Part shown: positions 52,906 through 62,334 of the stretch, one piece after another
Numbering within the stretch: position 1 is the stretch's first letter
Layout of the letters: each line of letters begins with the position of its first letter
Source of the DNA: an uncultured Pelagibacteraceae bacterium
GTDB taxonomy: Bacteria > Pseudomonadota > Alphaproteobacteria > Pelagibacterales > Pelagibacteraceae
DNA: 64,000 nucleotides
Reading direction: 5' to 3'
Assembly: GCA_902628965.1 (NCBI GenBank)
Contig: CACOPB010000002.1
Location: 62,001 to 126,000 of the forward strand
Notes under the pieces: generated by a model
Database searches by the model: none
What the model was told of the DNA's origin: nothing
What the model saw: the letters and a program-made list of their open reading frames with translations, nothing else
Made by a program: the position numbers and the translations under genes

Positions 52906-53822
52906 AACATTATACAAATTTTAATATCAAAAAATTACACAGAGGATCAATTATTTTAATAGGTAATTTTGATGGTTTGCATTTGGGGCATCAAAAATTA
53001 TTTCAATTAGCACAGACATATAAGAAAAAATATAATTTAAAGATCGGTGTTGTAAATTTTGATCCAATGCCAAAAATGTTTTTTAATAAAAAGTTAAAAA
53101 ATTTTCGTCTTTCTAATATTGATCAAAAAATTAAATTACTTAGTAATTTAAAAGTAGATTTTGTTATAACAAAAAAATTTGATAAAAAATTTTCAAAAAC
53201 TAAAGCGCTAAACTTTATTTCTCAAATTTTAAATAAAAAATTAAGTTCTAAATTTATTTTTGTTAGCAATAATTTTAGATTTGGGAATAAAAGAGAAGGA
53301 AATGTTAATTTACTTAAAAAATATGAACAATTGTTTAATTATAAAGTTGTTAAACCTGAGCCATTAATTAAAAGTAAAAAGATTGTATCATCATCTTTAA
53401 TAAGAAATCTTTTAGAAAAGGGTCTTTTGAATAAAGCTAATAATCTTTTAAAAAGAAACTGGGCGATACAAGGAGTAGTTAAAAAGGGAAGACAAATAGG
53501 AAAAAAAATTGGTTTCCCTACCTGCAACATAGACATCAATGATTACGTTTTAGCAAAACCAGGAGTTTATGCCGTTAGGGTTTTGAGAAAAAATAGCAAT
53601 AAATATCTTAAAGGAATTGCTAATCTTGGATATAGACCAACATTTAATCAAAAAAAATTATTATTAGAAGTTCATTTATTTAATTTTTCTGGAAATCTTT
53701 ATAATAAACTTTTAACAGTAGAGTTTTTAAAGTTTATAAGAAAAGAAAAAAAATTTAATAATGTTAATCAATTAAGAGCTCAAATTAAAAAAGATTTAAA
53801 TATTGCAAAAAAGACTAAATGA
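52899..53822 (+). CDS. ribF: Bifunctional riboflavin kinase / FAD synthetase
   Basis: A 307-residue enzyme. The N-terminal FAD synthetase has the nucleotidyltransferase motif LIGNFDGLHLGHQKLF and the later SSSLIRNLLEKG. The C-terminal riboflavin kinase domain has GRQIGKKIGFPTCNI, KPGVYAVRV and GIANLGYRPTFNQ. It makes FMN and FAD from riboflavin in the cytoplasm. It overlaps its two neighbours by 7 and 4 bases. Confidence 0.96.
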   Translation: MVKHYTNFNIKKLHRGSIILIGNFDGLHLGHQKLFQLAQTYKKKYNLKIGVVNFDPMPKMFFNKKLKNFRLSNIDQKIKLLSNLKVDFVITKKFDKKFSKTKALNFISQILNKKLSSKFIFVSNNFRFGNKREGNVNLLKKYEQLFNYKVVKPEPLIKSKKIVSSSLIRNLLEKGLLNKANNLLKRNWAIQGVVKKGRQIGKKIGFPTCNIDINDYVLAKPGVYAVRVLRKNSNKYLKGIANLGYRPTFNQKKLLLEVHLFNFSGNLYNKLLTVEFLKFIRKEKKFNNVNQLRAQIKKDLNIAKKTK

Positions 53823-56533
53823 CTAAACCACAGATAAATCTGCCAAAAACAGCTTTTTCCATGAAAGCCAACCTGCCTACTAGAGAACCAGAAATTCTTG
53901 AGTATTGGAAAAAAATAAATCTTTACGATGAATTAAGAAACGAGAGTAAAGGTAGAGAAAAATTCGTTCTACACGATGGTCCTCCATACGCGAACGGAAA
54001 TATCCATATGGGAACAGCTCTCAATAAAATTCTTAAAGATATAATTGTAAAATTTCATCAAATGGATGGAAAAGACTCTATTTATGTTCCGGGTTGGGAT
54101 TGTCACGGTCTGCCGATTGAGTGGAAAATTGAGGAACAGTATAAAAAAAATAAAAAAAACAAAAATGAAGTTCCAATAGTTGAATTTAGAAAAGAATGTA
54201 GAACATTTGCTGAGAAATGGATTGAAGTTCACAAAACCCAATTTAAAAGATTAGGTGTCGTTGGAGATTGGGAAAATTATTATTCCACAATGAGCTTTGA
54301 TGCAGAGGCACAAATAGTTAGGGAGCTTGGTAAATTTTTAAAAGAAGGAAGTTTATATAGAGGTTTTAAACCTGTGTTGTGGTCAACAGTGGAGAAGACT
54401 GCACTTGCTGATGCTGAAGTAGAATATCAAGATCATAAATCAGATACAATTTATACGTCATTCAAAGTTAAATCATCTAATTTAAAAGATTTGGTTGGAA
54501 GTGAAATAGTTATTTGGACAACAACTCCATGGACAATACCAGCCAATAAAGCTTTAGCATATAATGAGTCTCTTGATTATGTTATTTTAGAAATAAATGA
54601 CGAAGGTGATTTTAAAAATAGAAAAATTGTTATTGCAGACGCTCTATTTGAATCAGTCGTTAAAGAGTGTGAATTAAAAGAATATAAAAAAATTCTCACG
54701 TTTAAAGGTAAAGAATTTAAAAATACTATTTGTAGTCATCCTTTTTTAAATCTTGGTTATGATCATGATATTCCAATGCTTGAGGCTAGATTTGTAACTA
54801 CTGAGCAAGGAACTGGAATAGTTCACTGCGCACCTAGTCACGGACCTGATGACTTTAATCTTTGTTTGAATAACGGTATTAAAGCGATAGAAACAGTCGA
54901 TGGGGATGGAAAATACACGAGTAATGTTAAATTATTTGAGGGAATTCATATATTTAAAGCAAATCCTATTGTAATTGAAAAACTAAAAGAGCAAAAAAAT
55001 TTATTATTTAATGGTGAGTTAGTTCACTCTTACCCTCATTCCTGGAGATCCAAAGCTCCACTTGTTCATAGAGCTACACCTCAATGGTTTATTTCAATGG
55101 AAAGTCACAAACTTAGAGACAAAGCATTAAAAGCCATCGATGAAACAACTTTCTATCCAGGCAAAGGTAAAGAAAGATTAAAATCAATGATAGAAACAAG
55201 ACCTGATTGGTGCGTTTCAAGACAAAGAGTTTGGGGGGTGCCTCTTCCAATTTTTGTAAATAAAAAAACAAAAGAAATTTTAGTTGATGATGAGGTTATC
55301 GAAAATATTTCATCAATTTATGAAAAGGAGGGGTCAGATTGTTGGTTTTCAGATGATCCACAAAGATTTTTAGGAGAAAAATACAAGGCAAATGAATATG
55401 AAAAACTGAGTGATATCGTTGAGGTTTGGTTTGATAGTGGTTCAACACATTCATTTGTATTAGAAAAAAGAGATGATTTAAAATGGCCAGCATCAATGTA
55501 TCTAGAGGGATCTGACCAACATAGGGGTTGGTTTCATTCTTCATTACTAGAATCTTGTGGGACAAGAGGTAGAGCTCCATTCGAAGCTATTCTATCTCAC
55601 GGTTTTGTCGTAGACGGTAAAGGTTTGAAAATGTCAAAATCACTAGGAAATGTAATCGCACCTGAAGATATTTTAAAAAAATATGGTGCTGATATTTTAA
55701 GAATTTGGGTAGCATCTTCAAATTATGCAGAAGATCTTAGAATAGATTATTCAATCTTAGATCAACACGCGGACTCATATAGAAAAATTAGAAATACTTT
55801 TAGATACTTGCTTGGAAATATTAATGACAATTTTGAATCAATTAATTTTGATACACTAGATATAAATGAGTTACCTGAGTTAGAACAGTTAATGCTACAT
55901 AAAATTTATACTCTAAATGAGAATTTTAAAAAATATTTTAGTAATTATGATTTTCATAATTTATATAAAGAATTATTAAATTTTTGTACTGTTGATTTAT
56001 CGGCTTTTTATTTTGATATTAGAAAAGATAATCTTTATTGTGATCCTAAGGACTCAAAAAAAAGAAAAACAACTATTTTACTTCTTAACATAATTTTAAA
56101 CTCTCTATTAAAATGGTTTGCTCCTATTTTATCTTTTACAACTGAAGAAATTTTTAACTTATTGTTTAAAGATCAAAAAAGTATTCATCTTGAGAAATTC
56201 CATAAATATCCTGATAAATTTAAAAACGAAAAACTTAACGAAAAATGGAGTGAATTAATAAAAATTAGAAATATTTGCAATATAAGTATTGAGGAAAAAA
56301 GAGCTACTAAAGAAATAGGTTCAAGCTTGGAGGCAGATTTAAAAATAAATTTAAATCAAAAATTACAAAAGGTAACTAGTAATATTGATTTTTCAGAGTT
56401 GTGCATTACTTCAAAAGCTGAAGTTAGTTACAATGAAGATGTTGAGACAACCGCAATCACTAGCAAAGCAAAGGGAACTAAGTGTCCAGTTTGTTGGAAA
56501 ATAAATGAGGGCCCTTGTCCTAGACACCCCTAA
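53819..56533 (+). CDS. ileS: Isoleucyl-tRNA synthetase
   Basis: A 904-residue class I synthetase. The HIGH-type motif is GPPYANGNIHMGTAL and the KMSKS motif is GLKMSKSLGNV. The editing domain lies between them with VIWTTTPWTIPANKALAY. The C-terminal zinc ribbon is CPVCWKINEGPCPRHP. It charges tRNA-Ile and edits mischarged valine. Length is close to that of other bacterial enzymes. Its stop overlaps the lspA start by one base, as is common for the ileS-lspA pair. Confidence 0.98.
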   Translation: MTKPQINLPKTAFSMKANLPTREPEILEYWKKINLYDELRNESKGREKFVLHDGPPYANGNIHMGTALNKILKDIIVKFHQMDGKDSIYVPGWDCHGLPIEWKIEEQYKKNKKNKNEVPIVEFRKECRTFAEKWIEVHKTQFKRLGVVGDWENYYSTMSFDAEAQIVRELGKFLKEGSLYRGFKPVLWSTVEKTALADAEVEYQDHKSDTIYTSFKVKSSNLKDLVGSEIVIWTTTPWTIPANKALAYNESLDYVILEINDEGDFKNRKIVIADALFESVVKECELKEYKKILTFKGKEFKNTICSHPFLNLGYDHDIPMLEARFVTTEQGTGIVHCAPSHGPDDFNLCLNNGIKAIETVDGDGKYTSNVKLFEGIHIFKANPIVIEKLKEQKNLLFNGELVHSYPHSWRSKAPLVHRATPQWFISMESHKLRDKALKAIDETTFYPGKGKERLKSMIETRPDWCVSRQRVWGVPLPIFVNKKTKEILVDDEVIENISSIYEKEGSDCWFSDDPQRFLGEKYKANEYEKLSDIVEVWFDSGSTHSFVLEKRDDLKWPASMYLEGSDQHRGWFHSSLLESCGTRGRAPFEAILSHGFVVDGKGLKMSKSLGNVIAPEDILKKYGADILRIWVASSNYAEDLRIDYSILDQHADSYRKIRNTFRYLLGNINDNFESINFDTLDINELPELEQLMLHKIYTLNENFKKYFSNYDFHNLYKELLNFCTVDLSAFYFDIRKDNLYCDPKDSKKRKTTILLLNIILNSLLKWFAPILSFTTEEIFNLLFKDQKSIHLEKFHKYPDKFKNEKLNEKWSELIKIRNICNISIEEKRATKEIGSSLEADLKINLNQKLQKVTSNIDFSELCITSKAEVSYNEDVETTAITSKAKGTKCPVCWKINEGPCPRHP

Positions 56534-57024
56534 TGATTAAAAAAATTTTAAGTAAAAGTTTTATAATCAGTTCATTACTAGTTTTTTCAATATTTTTACT
56601 TGATAGGCTTTCTAAAATATACGTAATTTTTCTAGATAATAAATTTTTTGGATCTGAAATATTTTCATCAAAATTTTTAAATATTAGTCTTATATTGAAT
56701 GAAGGTATTGCATTTGGGCTATTGTCGTTCAATGAAAAAATTTTTTACAATTTATTAACTTTTATAATTTTAGTTATTATCTTAGTAATTTTTTTTATGG
56801 TTCTAAAGAGTTATGGACTTAAAAAATACTCTCTTTTAATGATATTAGGAGGTGCATTAGGAAATGTTTATGACCGCATATTTTATGGAGCTGTTCCGGA
56901 TTTTATAGATTTTCATATAGGAAATTTTCATTGGTTTATATTTAATGTAGCAGATATATTTATTACTTTAGGCGTATTAATTATGATTTCTTTAGAATAT
57001 ATTGATAGTAGTAAAAAGAATTAA
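56533..57024 (+). CDS. lspA: Lipoprotein signal peptidase (SPase II)
   Basis: A 163-residue membrane protease with four helices. The catalytic Asp pair is in GGALGNVYDRIFYGAVPDFID (first Asp) and FNVADIFITLG (second). NEGIAFGLLS is the conserved N-terminal block. It cuts signal peptides from prolipoproteins after diacylglyceryl transfer, and many lipoproteins in this window would be its clients. It is directly followed by a lipoprotein gene. Confidence 0.96.
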   Translation: MIKKILSKSFIISSLLVFSIFLLDRLSKIYVIFLDNKFFGSEIFSSKFLNISLILNEGIAFGLLSFNEKIFYNLLTFIILVIILVIFFMVLKSYGLKKYSLLMILGGALGNVYDRIFYGAVPDFIDFHIGNFHWFIFNVADIFITLGVLIMISLEYIDSSKKN

Positions 57025-57031
57025 TTAACTT

Positions 57032-57349
57032 ATGAGATACTTTAAAATTTTAATTGTTATGCTGATGTTAATATCAATCTATTCTTGCTCCACTTTAAAA
57101 GAGGGTTTTACAAATCCAAAAAAGAAAAGTAGTGATGAGTTTTTAGTAGAAAAAAAATCCCCACTTGTAATGCCCCCAGATTTTAATGATTTACCTTCTC
57201 CAGAACCTGAGGAAAATGTCAGCGATTCAAGCAGAAATATCAAAGATTTAGTTACTAACTCAGACAAAAATACAAGTTTTTCTGAAAACTCGATTGAGAC
57301 TGATAAAAGTTTTGAAAACAAATTGTTAGAAAAAATTAAGAAAAATTAA
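57032..57349 (+). CDS. DUF3035-like lipoprotein (possible BamF)
   Basis: A 105-residue lipoprotein with a signal ending in the lipobox YSC (Cys19). The mature part has SSDEFLVEKKSPLVMPPDFNDLPSP, matching the alphaproteobacterial DUF3035 pattern (DEF.V....PL..PP.F.LP.P). Proteins with this motif have been linked with the outer membrane BAM complex as BamF; that identity is inferred here. The rest is Ser/Asn/Lys-rich and probably unstructured. It sits between lspA and pgi. Confidence 0.75.
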   Translation: MRYFKILIVMLMLISIYSCSTLKEGFTNPKKKSSDEFLVEKKSPLVMPPDFNDLPSPEPEENVSDSSRNIKDLVTNSDKNTSFSENSIETDKSFENKLLEKIKKN

Positions 57350-58500
57350 TGCTAACAAAGAATATTGTTTTTAAAAATTTTAGCAAAAAAAGAAATTCTT
57401 TAAAAATTAAGTCTAAACTTAAATCACTACTTAAAGAAAATAACTCTATACTTCATTCGCTGAGTAAAAATTATAAAAATAACTTTAATAAAAACACAAT
57501 TAAAAACTATAAAAAATATACAAATTTTAGAATTATAGGTATGGGCGGATCCTCTCTTGGCACACAAGCAATCTACGAATTTTTAAAACATAAAATAAAA
57601 AAGAATTTTTTATTTTTTGATAATTTAAAACCAAAAATTAAAAACAATTTAAAAAATTATATTAATATAGTAGTTTCAAAATCAGGTAATACAATTGAAA
57701 CTATTGTTAATTCAAATATATTAATAAAAAAAAAAGATAAAAATATTTTTATTACAGAAAATAAAAAGAGTTTTCTTTATTCATTAGCCAATCAGTTAAA
57801 GTCAGAGATTATTCATCATAATAATTTTATAGGAGGAAGATATTCAGTTTTATCAGAAGTTGGTATGCTGCCTGCAGAATTAATGGGTTTGAATTCTAAT
57901 AATTTTAAACAGTTTGATACACTCGTTAAAAATAAAAAATTTCTTAATACTTTGGTAAATAATGTTGATTCTATAATAAACCTATATAAAAAAAAAAAAT
58001 ATAATTCGATAATAATTAATTATGATGAAAAGTCAGAAACTTTATTTAAATGGTATCAGCAATTAGTAGCTGAAAGTTTAGGTAAACAAGGCAAAGGTTT
58101 GCTACCAATTATTTCAAAAATGCCTAAAGATAATCATAGTGTGATGCAGCTTTATTTAGATGGATTTAAAAACAATTTTTTTACCTTTTTTTACGTGCAC
58201 GAAAACAAATCTGACAAATTAAATAATAGTACCTTAATGAGCTCTCAAAATTTTTTAAAAAATAAAAGTATTAATGATGTAATTTATGCTCAAAAAAAAG
58301 CTACAGAAAATACTTTTCTTAAAAACAAAATACCCTTTAGAAGTTTTGAAATAAAAAAAAGAGATGAGAAAACTTTAGGTGAGCTATTTAGTTTCTTTAT
58401 ATTAGAAACAATTTTGATAGGAAGATTATTAAATGTTGACCCCTATGACCAACCAGCCGTTGAGCTTATAAAGACAGAAACAAAAAGACTTTTACTTTAA
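57349..58500 (+). CDS. pgi: Glucose-6-phosphate isomerase, short form
   Basis: A 383-residue member of the phosphoglucose isomerase family, well below the usual 450-550 residues. The sugar-phosphate site is GMGGSSLGTQAIYEF and VVSKSGNTIETIVN; the catalytic region has GGRYSVLSEVGMLPAEL and WYQQLVAESLGKQGKGLLP, and the end is DPYDQPAVELIKTETK with the conserved Gln and Lys. It interconverts glucose-6-phosphate and fructose-6-phosphate. The motifs are intact, so a compact but active enzyme is likely. It converges with rsmD (9-base overlap). Confidence 0.9.
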   Translation: MLTKNIVFKNFSKKRNSLKIKSKLKSLLKENNSILHSLSKNYKNNFNKNTIKNYKKYTNFRIIGMGGSSLGTQAIYEFLKHKIKKNFLFFDNLKPKIKNNLKNYINIVVSKSGNTIETIVNSNILIKKKDKNIFITENKKSFLYSLANQLKSEIIHHNNFIGGRYSVLSEVGMLPAELMGLNSNNFKQFDTLVKNKKFLNTLVNNVDSIINLYKKKKYNSIIINYDEKSETLFKWYQQLVAESLGKQGKGLLPIISKMPKDNHSVMQLYLDGFKNNFFTFFYVHENKSDKLNNSTLMSSQNFLKNKSINDVIYAQKKATENTFLKNKIPFRSFEIKKRDEKTLGELFSFFILETILIGRLLNVDPYDQPAVELIKTETKRLLL

Positions 58501-59058
58501 AAAAGAAAAAAATAATATTTTTGAAATACCGTATGTTTTTTTTTCAATAATTTCAAAACCTGGGATTAATATTTCCTCTTCTTTTTTATGCCTGTGCATA
58601 ATTATAATCCCATTCTCAGATAAAATTTCACTTTCTTTAATTGCTTTAAAAATAATTTCTATTTTAGTTTCTTTGTAAGGAGGGTCTAAAAATATTATAT
58701 CAAAATCTGTTTCTAAATTTTTAAAAAAAAAATTATCATAAATATTTTTTTCAATGATTTTATAAACACTATTACACTTTAAATTATTTAAGTTTTTTTT
58801 TAAAATTTTTAGAACTTCGCTGTAATTCTCTACAAAAATTACATTTTTAGCTCCTCTTGATAGACACTCGATCCCAAAAGATCCAACACCTGAAAATAAA
58901 TCTAATACCTTTGATTCAGTGAGATTTATTTTAAATTTATTTGAATGAGTTAAAATATTAAATATTGACTCTTTTGTTAAGTCTTTTAAAGGCCTAGTTT
59001 TATTATCTTGAGGTCTTTCAATTTTTTTTCCTTTAAAAATTCCTGAGATAATTCTCAT
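58492..59058 (-). CDS. rsmD: 16S rRNA (guanine966-N2) methyltransferase
   Basis: A 188-residue SAM methyltransferase. The RsmD start is RIISGIFKGKKI plus TRPLKDLTKESIFNIL; motif I is VLDLFSGVGSFGIECLSRGA and motif IV is FDIIFLDPPY. It methylates G966 of 16S rRNA in the small subunit. Its start overlaps the purD end by 4 bases. Confidence 0.94.
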   Translation of the reverse strand: MRIISGIFKGKKIERPQDNKTRPLKDLTKESIFNILTHSNKFKINLTESKVLDLFSGVGSFGIECLSRGAKNVIFVENYSEVLKILKKNLNNLKCNSVYKIIEKNIYDNFFFKNLETDFDIIFLDPPYKETKIEIIFKAIKESEILSENGIIIMHRHKKEEEILIPGFEIIEKKTYGISKILFFSFLK

Positions 59059-60320
59059 TTTTCAATAACTTTATAACCAATGTCTTTTCTATAAAAACCC
59101 TCAGACCAATTTAATTTTTTTAAGTTTTTATAAATATTTTTTTTAGCCTCTCTAAAATCATCTGAAATATTTACAAGATTAAGTACACGTCCACCAACAG
59201 CAAAAACCTTTTTATTTTTTCTTATTGTTCCTGCATGAAATAAAAATTCATTTTTATTTAATATAAGTTGATCTAATTTTTTGATTTCAACATTTTTCAA
59301 GAATGTGTCTGGATAACCCTTGGAACATACGACAACGCATAGACTTTTTTTATCATGCCATTGTATTTCAATTTTATTTAATTTTTGATCACAACAGGCT
59401 AAAAAAATTTTGCTAACATCTGATTTTAATTTTGGCAAAATGGTTTGACATTCTGGATCTCCCATTCTAACGTTATACTCTATAAGATAGGGTTCATTAT
59501 CAACTATCATCAATCCAGCATATAAAAAACCTTTATAATTTGTTCCTAGATCTGATAATCCTTTCATTGTTGGTTTAATAATTCTATTTATTATTTTCTC
59601 TTCTAATTCATTATTAATTAATCTTGAAGGTGAATAAGCTCCCATACCGCCAGTATTCTTTCCTTTGTCACCTTCTAAAACTCTTTTATGATCTTGTGCA
59701 GTTCCAAAATTTTTAAAAATATTGCCATCATGAATAGTAAAAAAACTCATTTCTTCTCCATTTAAAAATTCTTCAATGAGTAAATTTTCTGCCTTACCGA
59801 ACTTTCCTTCAAAAATTTCATCTATCGCGATTTCACCGTCACTTTCGTTGTTACAAATGTAAACACCTTTGCCTGAAGCTAAATTATCTGCTTTAATAAC
59901 AATAGGAAATTTTGATTTTTTTAAAAATTTTTTAGAATCATCTTTATTTTTAAAAATTCCAAATTTTGCGGTCGGGATACTATATTTTTGACAAAGTTGT
60001 TTTGTAAAAATTTTAGACCCTTCTAGTTGAGATGCAATTTTATTTGGACCAAATACTTTTATTTTATATTTCTCTAGATAATCAACTATCCCATCAACTA
60101 AAGGTTTTTCTGGACCAACAATGATTAAATCAATATTTTTTTTTAAGATATAATTTTTTAGGCTTTCAAAATCGTTTAATTCAATTTGTACATTCTCAGC
60201 AACATTTTCAGTACCTGCATTTCCTGGAAAACAGTAAACTTTGTCTATTTTATCTGAGTTTTTAACAATTTCACAAATGGCATGTTCTCTACCACCACTT
60301 CCCAATATTCCAACTTTCAT
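59055..60320 (-). CDS. purD: Phosphoribosylamine-glycine ligase
   Basis: A 421-residue ATP-grasp enzyme of de novo purine synthesis. It starts VGILGSGGREHAICEIV, with DLIIVGPEKPLVDGIVDYL and the ATP-grasp segment PIVIKADNLASGKGVYICN. GGMGAYSPSRL and NVRMGDPECQTILPKL are the metal-binding end of the family. It joins glycine to phosphoribosylamine. It is the upstream partner of rsmD. Confidence 0.97.
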   Translation of the reverse strand: MKVGILGSGGREHAICEIVKNSDKIDKVYCFPGNAGTENVAENVQIELNDFESLKNYILKKNIDLIIVGPEKPLVDGIVDYLEKYKIKVFGPNKIASQLEGSKIFTKQLCQKYSIPTAKFGIFKNKDDSKKFLKKSKFPIVIKADNLASGKGVYICNNESDGEIAIDEIFEGKFGKAENLLIEEFLNGEEMSFFTIHDGNIFKNFGTAQDHKRVLEGDKGKNTGGMGAYSPSRLINNELEEKIINRIIKPTMKGLSDLGTNYKGFLYAGLMIVDNEPYLIEYNVRMGDPECQTILPKLKSDVSKIFLACCDQKLNKIEIQWHDKKSLCVVVCSKGYPDTFLKNVEIKKLDQLILNKNEFLFHAGTIRKNKKVFAVGGRVLNLVNISDDFREAKKNIYKNLKKLNWSEGFYRKDIGYKVIEK

Positions 60321-60341
60321 ATAAAACTATATAAACTATAA

Positions 60342-60539
60342 ATGACAAAAAAATTAGCAAAATTAAAATATTTACCAAATAATTTTCAGATTATTACAGA
60401 TGGTGATTTTGTTGAGTGTGCAGTTTCAGGAAAAAAAATTAATCTTGAAGACTTAACTTATTGGAATGTTGATCTACAAGAACCATATTATTCATACAAA
60501 GAAGCTTCCAAAAAAAGGGAAAAAAGTAACAATAAGTAA
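60342..60539 (+). CDS. DUF2093 family protein
   Basis: A 65-residue protein with the DUF2093 pattern AKLKYLPNNFQII, GDFVECAVSGKKINLEDLTYWNV and DLQEPYYSYKEASKK. The family is small and typical of Alphaproteobacteria; its role is unknown. It is divergent from purD with 21 bases between and converges with lpxL. Confidence 0.9.
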   Translation: MTKKLAKLKYLPNNFQIITDGDFVECAVSGKKINLEDLTYWNVDLQEPYYSYKEASKKREKSNNK

Positions 60540-60542
60540 CAT

Positions 60543-61403
60543 TTATTTCCATCGATTATGAGACCAGATCCAGTCCTCAGGTTTATTTAAAATCATTTTT
60601 TCAAGAATTTTATTTAACTCACTAGTTATATCTTCAATTGTATTATGATCCGAAAATTTAATTGGTTCTTTAATAGTTATTCTAAATTTGATACCTTCTA
60701 TTCTCTCAATAAATACAGGTATTACAGGAATATTGAATTTTTTAACTAATTGAGCTGGAATTGTTGTTGTTAAAGCTTTTTCATTAAAAAAATTTGCATA
60801 AATTCCTTCTGACACTCTTTGATCAATCATTAGCGCTGTAGAAAAGTTTTTTTTTTTTAAATTTATTAATTTTTTTAAACCACCAATTCCTTTTTTTATT
60901 TGATTTTTGCAAATATATTTTTTTCTTACCCTCTCCATTATTCGATTTAAAAAAATATTATTTAAAGGACGGTATATTGCTGATAAATTTATACCTGACT
61001 TTTCAATATACATAGCCATTAATTCAAAATTACTAAAATGCCCTGAAATAAATATAACTTGTTTATTTGATAATTTTATATCTTTGAGAATATTCAATCC
61101 TTCTATTTTAATATTAGAAGCAAGCTTTCCAGATCTGAAATCTTTTACGAACATAAATTCTGCAAAAACTCTTCCATAGTTATTCCACATTAGTTTAGTT
61201 GTAACTTTTAACTCTGAGATATTAATATTTGGAAAAGCTTTTTTTATATTTTTATGAATTATTTTTTCTGACCTAAAAAAAGGTCCAATTAATTCAAAAA
61301 TTTTACCACTTAGATTTGATGATAGATTTGGTCCTAAAAGTTTAAATACTAAATAGCTTATAATCACGAAAATAAATTGAGTAAAATATTTAATATATTT
61401 CAT
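60543..61403 (-). CDS. lpxL: Lipid A biosynthesis lauroyl-type acyltransferase
   Basis: A 286-residue membrane-associated acyltransferase with an N-terminal helix. The catalytic motif is GHFSNFELMAMYI (H-x4-E) and the acceptor region is IYRPLNNIFLNRIMERVR, with MMIDQRVSEG-like LMIDQRVSEGIYANFF. It adds a secondary acyl chain to Kdo-lipid A. LpxL/HtrB is the likeliest paralogue, but LpxM-like specificity cannot be excluded. It is 4 bases from lpxK. Confidence 0.9.
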   Translation of the reverse strand: MKYIKYFTQFIFVIISYLVFKLLGPNLSSNLSGKIFELIGPFFRSEKIIHKNIKKAFPNINISELKVTTKLMWNNYGRVFAEFMFVKDFRSGKLASNIKIEGLNILKDIKLSNKQVIFISGHFSNFELMAMYIEKSGINLSAIYRPLNNIFLNRIMERVRKKYICKNQIKKGIGGLKKLINLKKKNFSTALMIDQRVSEGIYANFFNEKALTTTIPAQLVKKFNIPVIPVFIERIEGIKFRITIKEPIKFSDHNTIEDITSELNKILEKMILNKPEDWIWSHNRWK

Positions 61404-61407
61404 TTTT

Positions 61408-62334
61408 TTAAATTATAAATTTGATAAAATTTTCCTCATCAATTATTTTTAAATCTGACTTTATATATTTGATTTTATCAAGAAGGTTAACGTCTAGTCT
61501 TAAATAATCCTTTTCGGTTGTAATTATTTTACAATTTAGTTTTTTTGCTTCTATTAAAATTTTTTTAATGTCTTCATTTTTATATTTATAATGATCTGGG
61601 AACTCAAAATTTTTTATGATGTTAAATCCAAAATTTTTAATCATAGCAATAAATGTCTGGTGATTACCTATACCTGAAAAGGCTATATATTTTTCATTTC
61701 TATCAAAATCATCTAAATTAGTTGGTTCATATTTACCAAAAAAAACTTTAATTTCTGGGTTAATATTAAAGATTATATTTTTTAAATTATTTATATTTTC
61801 TAAATTTCCATTCAAAAAAAGACAGTCATATTTTTTAAGATTTTTAATATTTTCTCTTAAAGGACCAGCTGGTAGTGTCATTCCATTTCCTATCCAGTTG
61901 ATGTTATTAAAGCATACTATACTTAGATCATACGCTATTGATCTATCTTGAAGTCCATCATCAAAAATTGCCACTTCGTACTTTGCTAACACAGCATTTT
62001 TAATCGCATTAATCCTTTTAGATGACATATAAAGCTTTCCACTTTTTTCTAAGAGTTTTTGTTCATCAAATTGATTTTTGTAAAATTTTTTAACAAAGCA
62101 AGATCTTATTTTTTTCTGTGTTAGGATTTTGTTTATCTTTAAACTAAGTGAAGTTTTTCCTGTTCCTCCAACATATATGTTACCTATACATATTGTTTTT
62201 ATTCCAAATTTTTTTGGCTTAGATATTCTAAAAAAAATTCCTATAAATTGAATTAAAAGAGATAAAGGGTATAGCAAGTATGCAAATATATTTGGGGTTG
62301 CAAGATCCCAAAAACTAGGTTTTTTTAAATTCAT
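61408..62334 (-). CDS. lpxK: Tetraacyldisaccharide 4'-kinase
   Basis: A 308-residue kinase. An N-terminal membrane helix is followed by the P-loop GNIYVGGTGKTSLSLKI; AIFDDGLQDRSIAYDLSI and GNGMTLPAGPLRE are LpxK blocks, and the C-terminal segment is CKIITTEKDYLRL. It phosphorylates the lipid A precursor at the 4' position on the inner leaflet. It overlaps waaA by 20 bases. Confidence 0.95.
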   Translation of the reverse strand: MNLKKPSFWDLATPNIFAYLLYPLSLLIQFIGIFFRISKPKKFGIKTICIGNIYVGGTGKTSLSLKINKILTQKKIRSCFVKKFYKNQFDEQKLLEKSGKLYMSSKRINAIKNAVLAKYEVAIFDDGLQDRSIAYDLSIVCFNNINWIGNGMTLPAGPLRENIKNLKKYDCLFLNGNLENINNLKNIIFNINPEIKVFFGKYEPTNLDDFDRNEKYIAFSGIGNHQTFIAMIKNFGFNIIKNFEFPDHYKYKNEDIKKILIEAKKLNCKIITTEKDYLRLDVNLLDKIKYIKSDLKIIDEENFIKFII

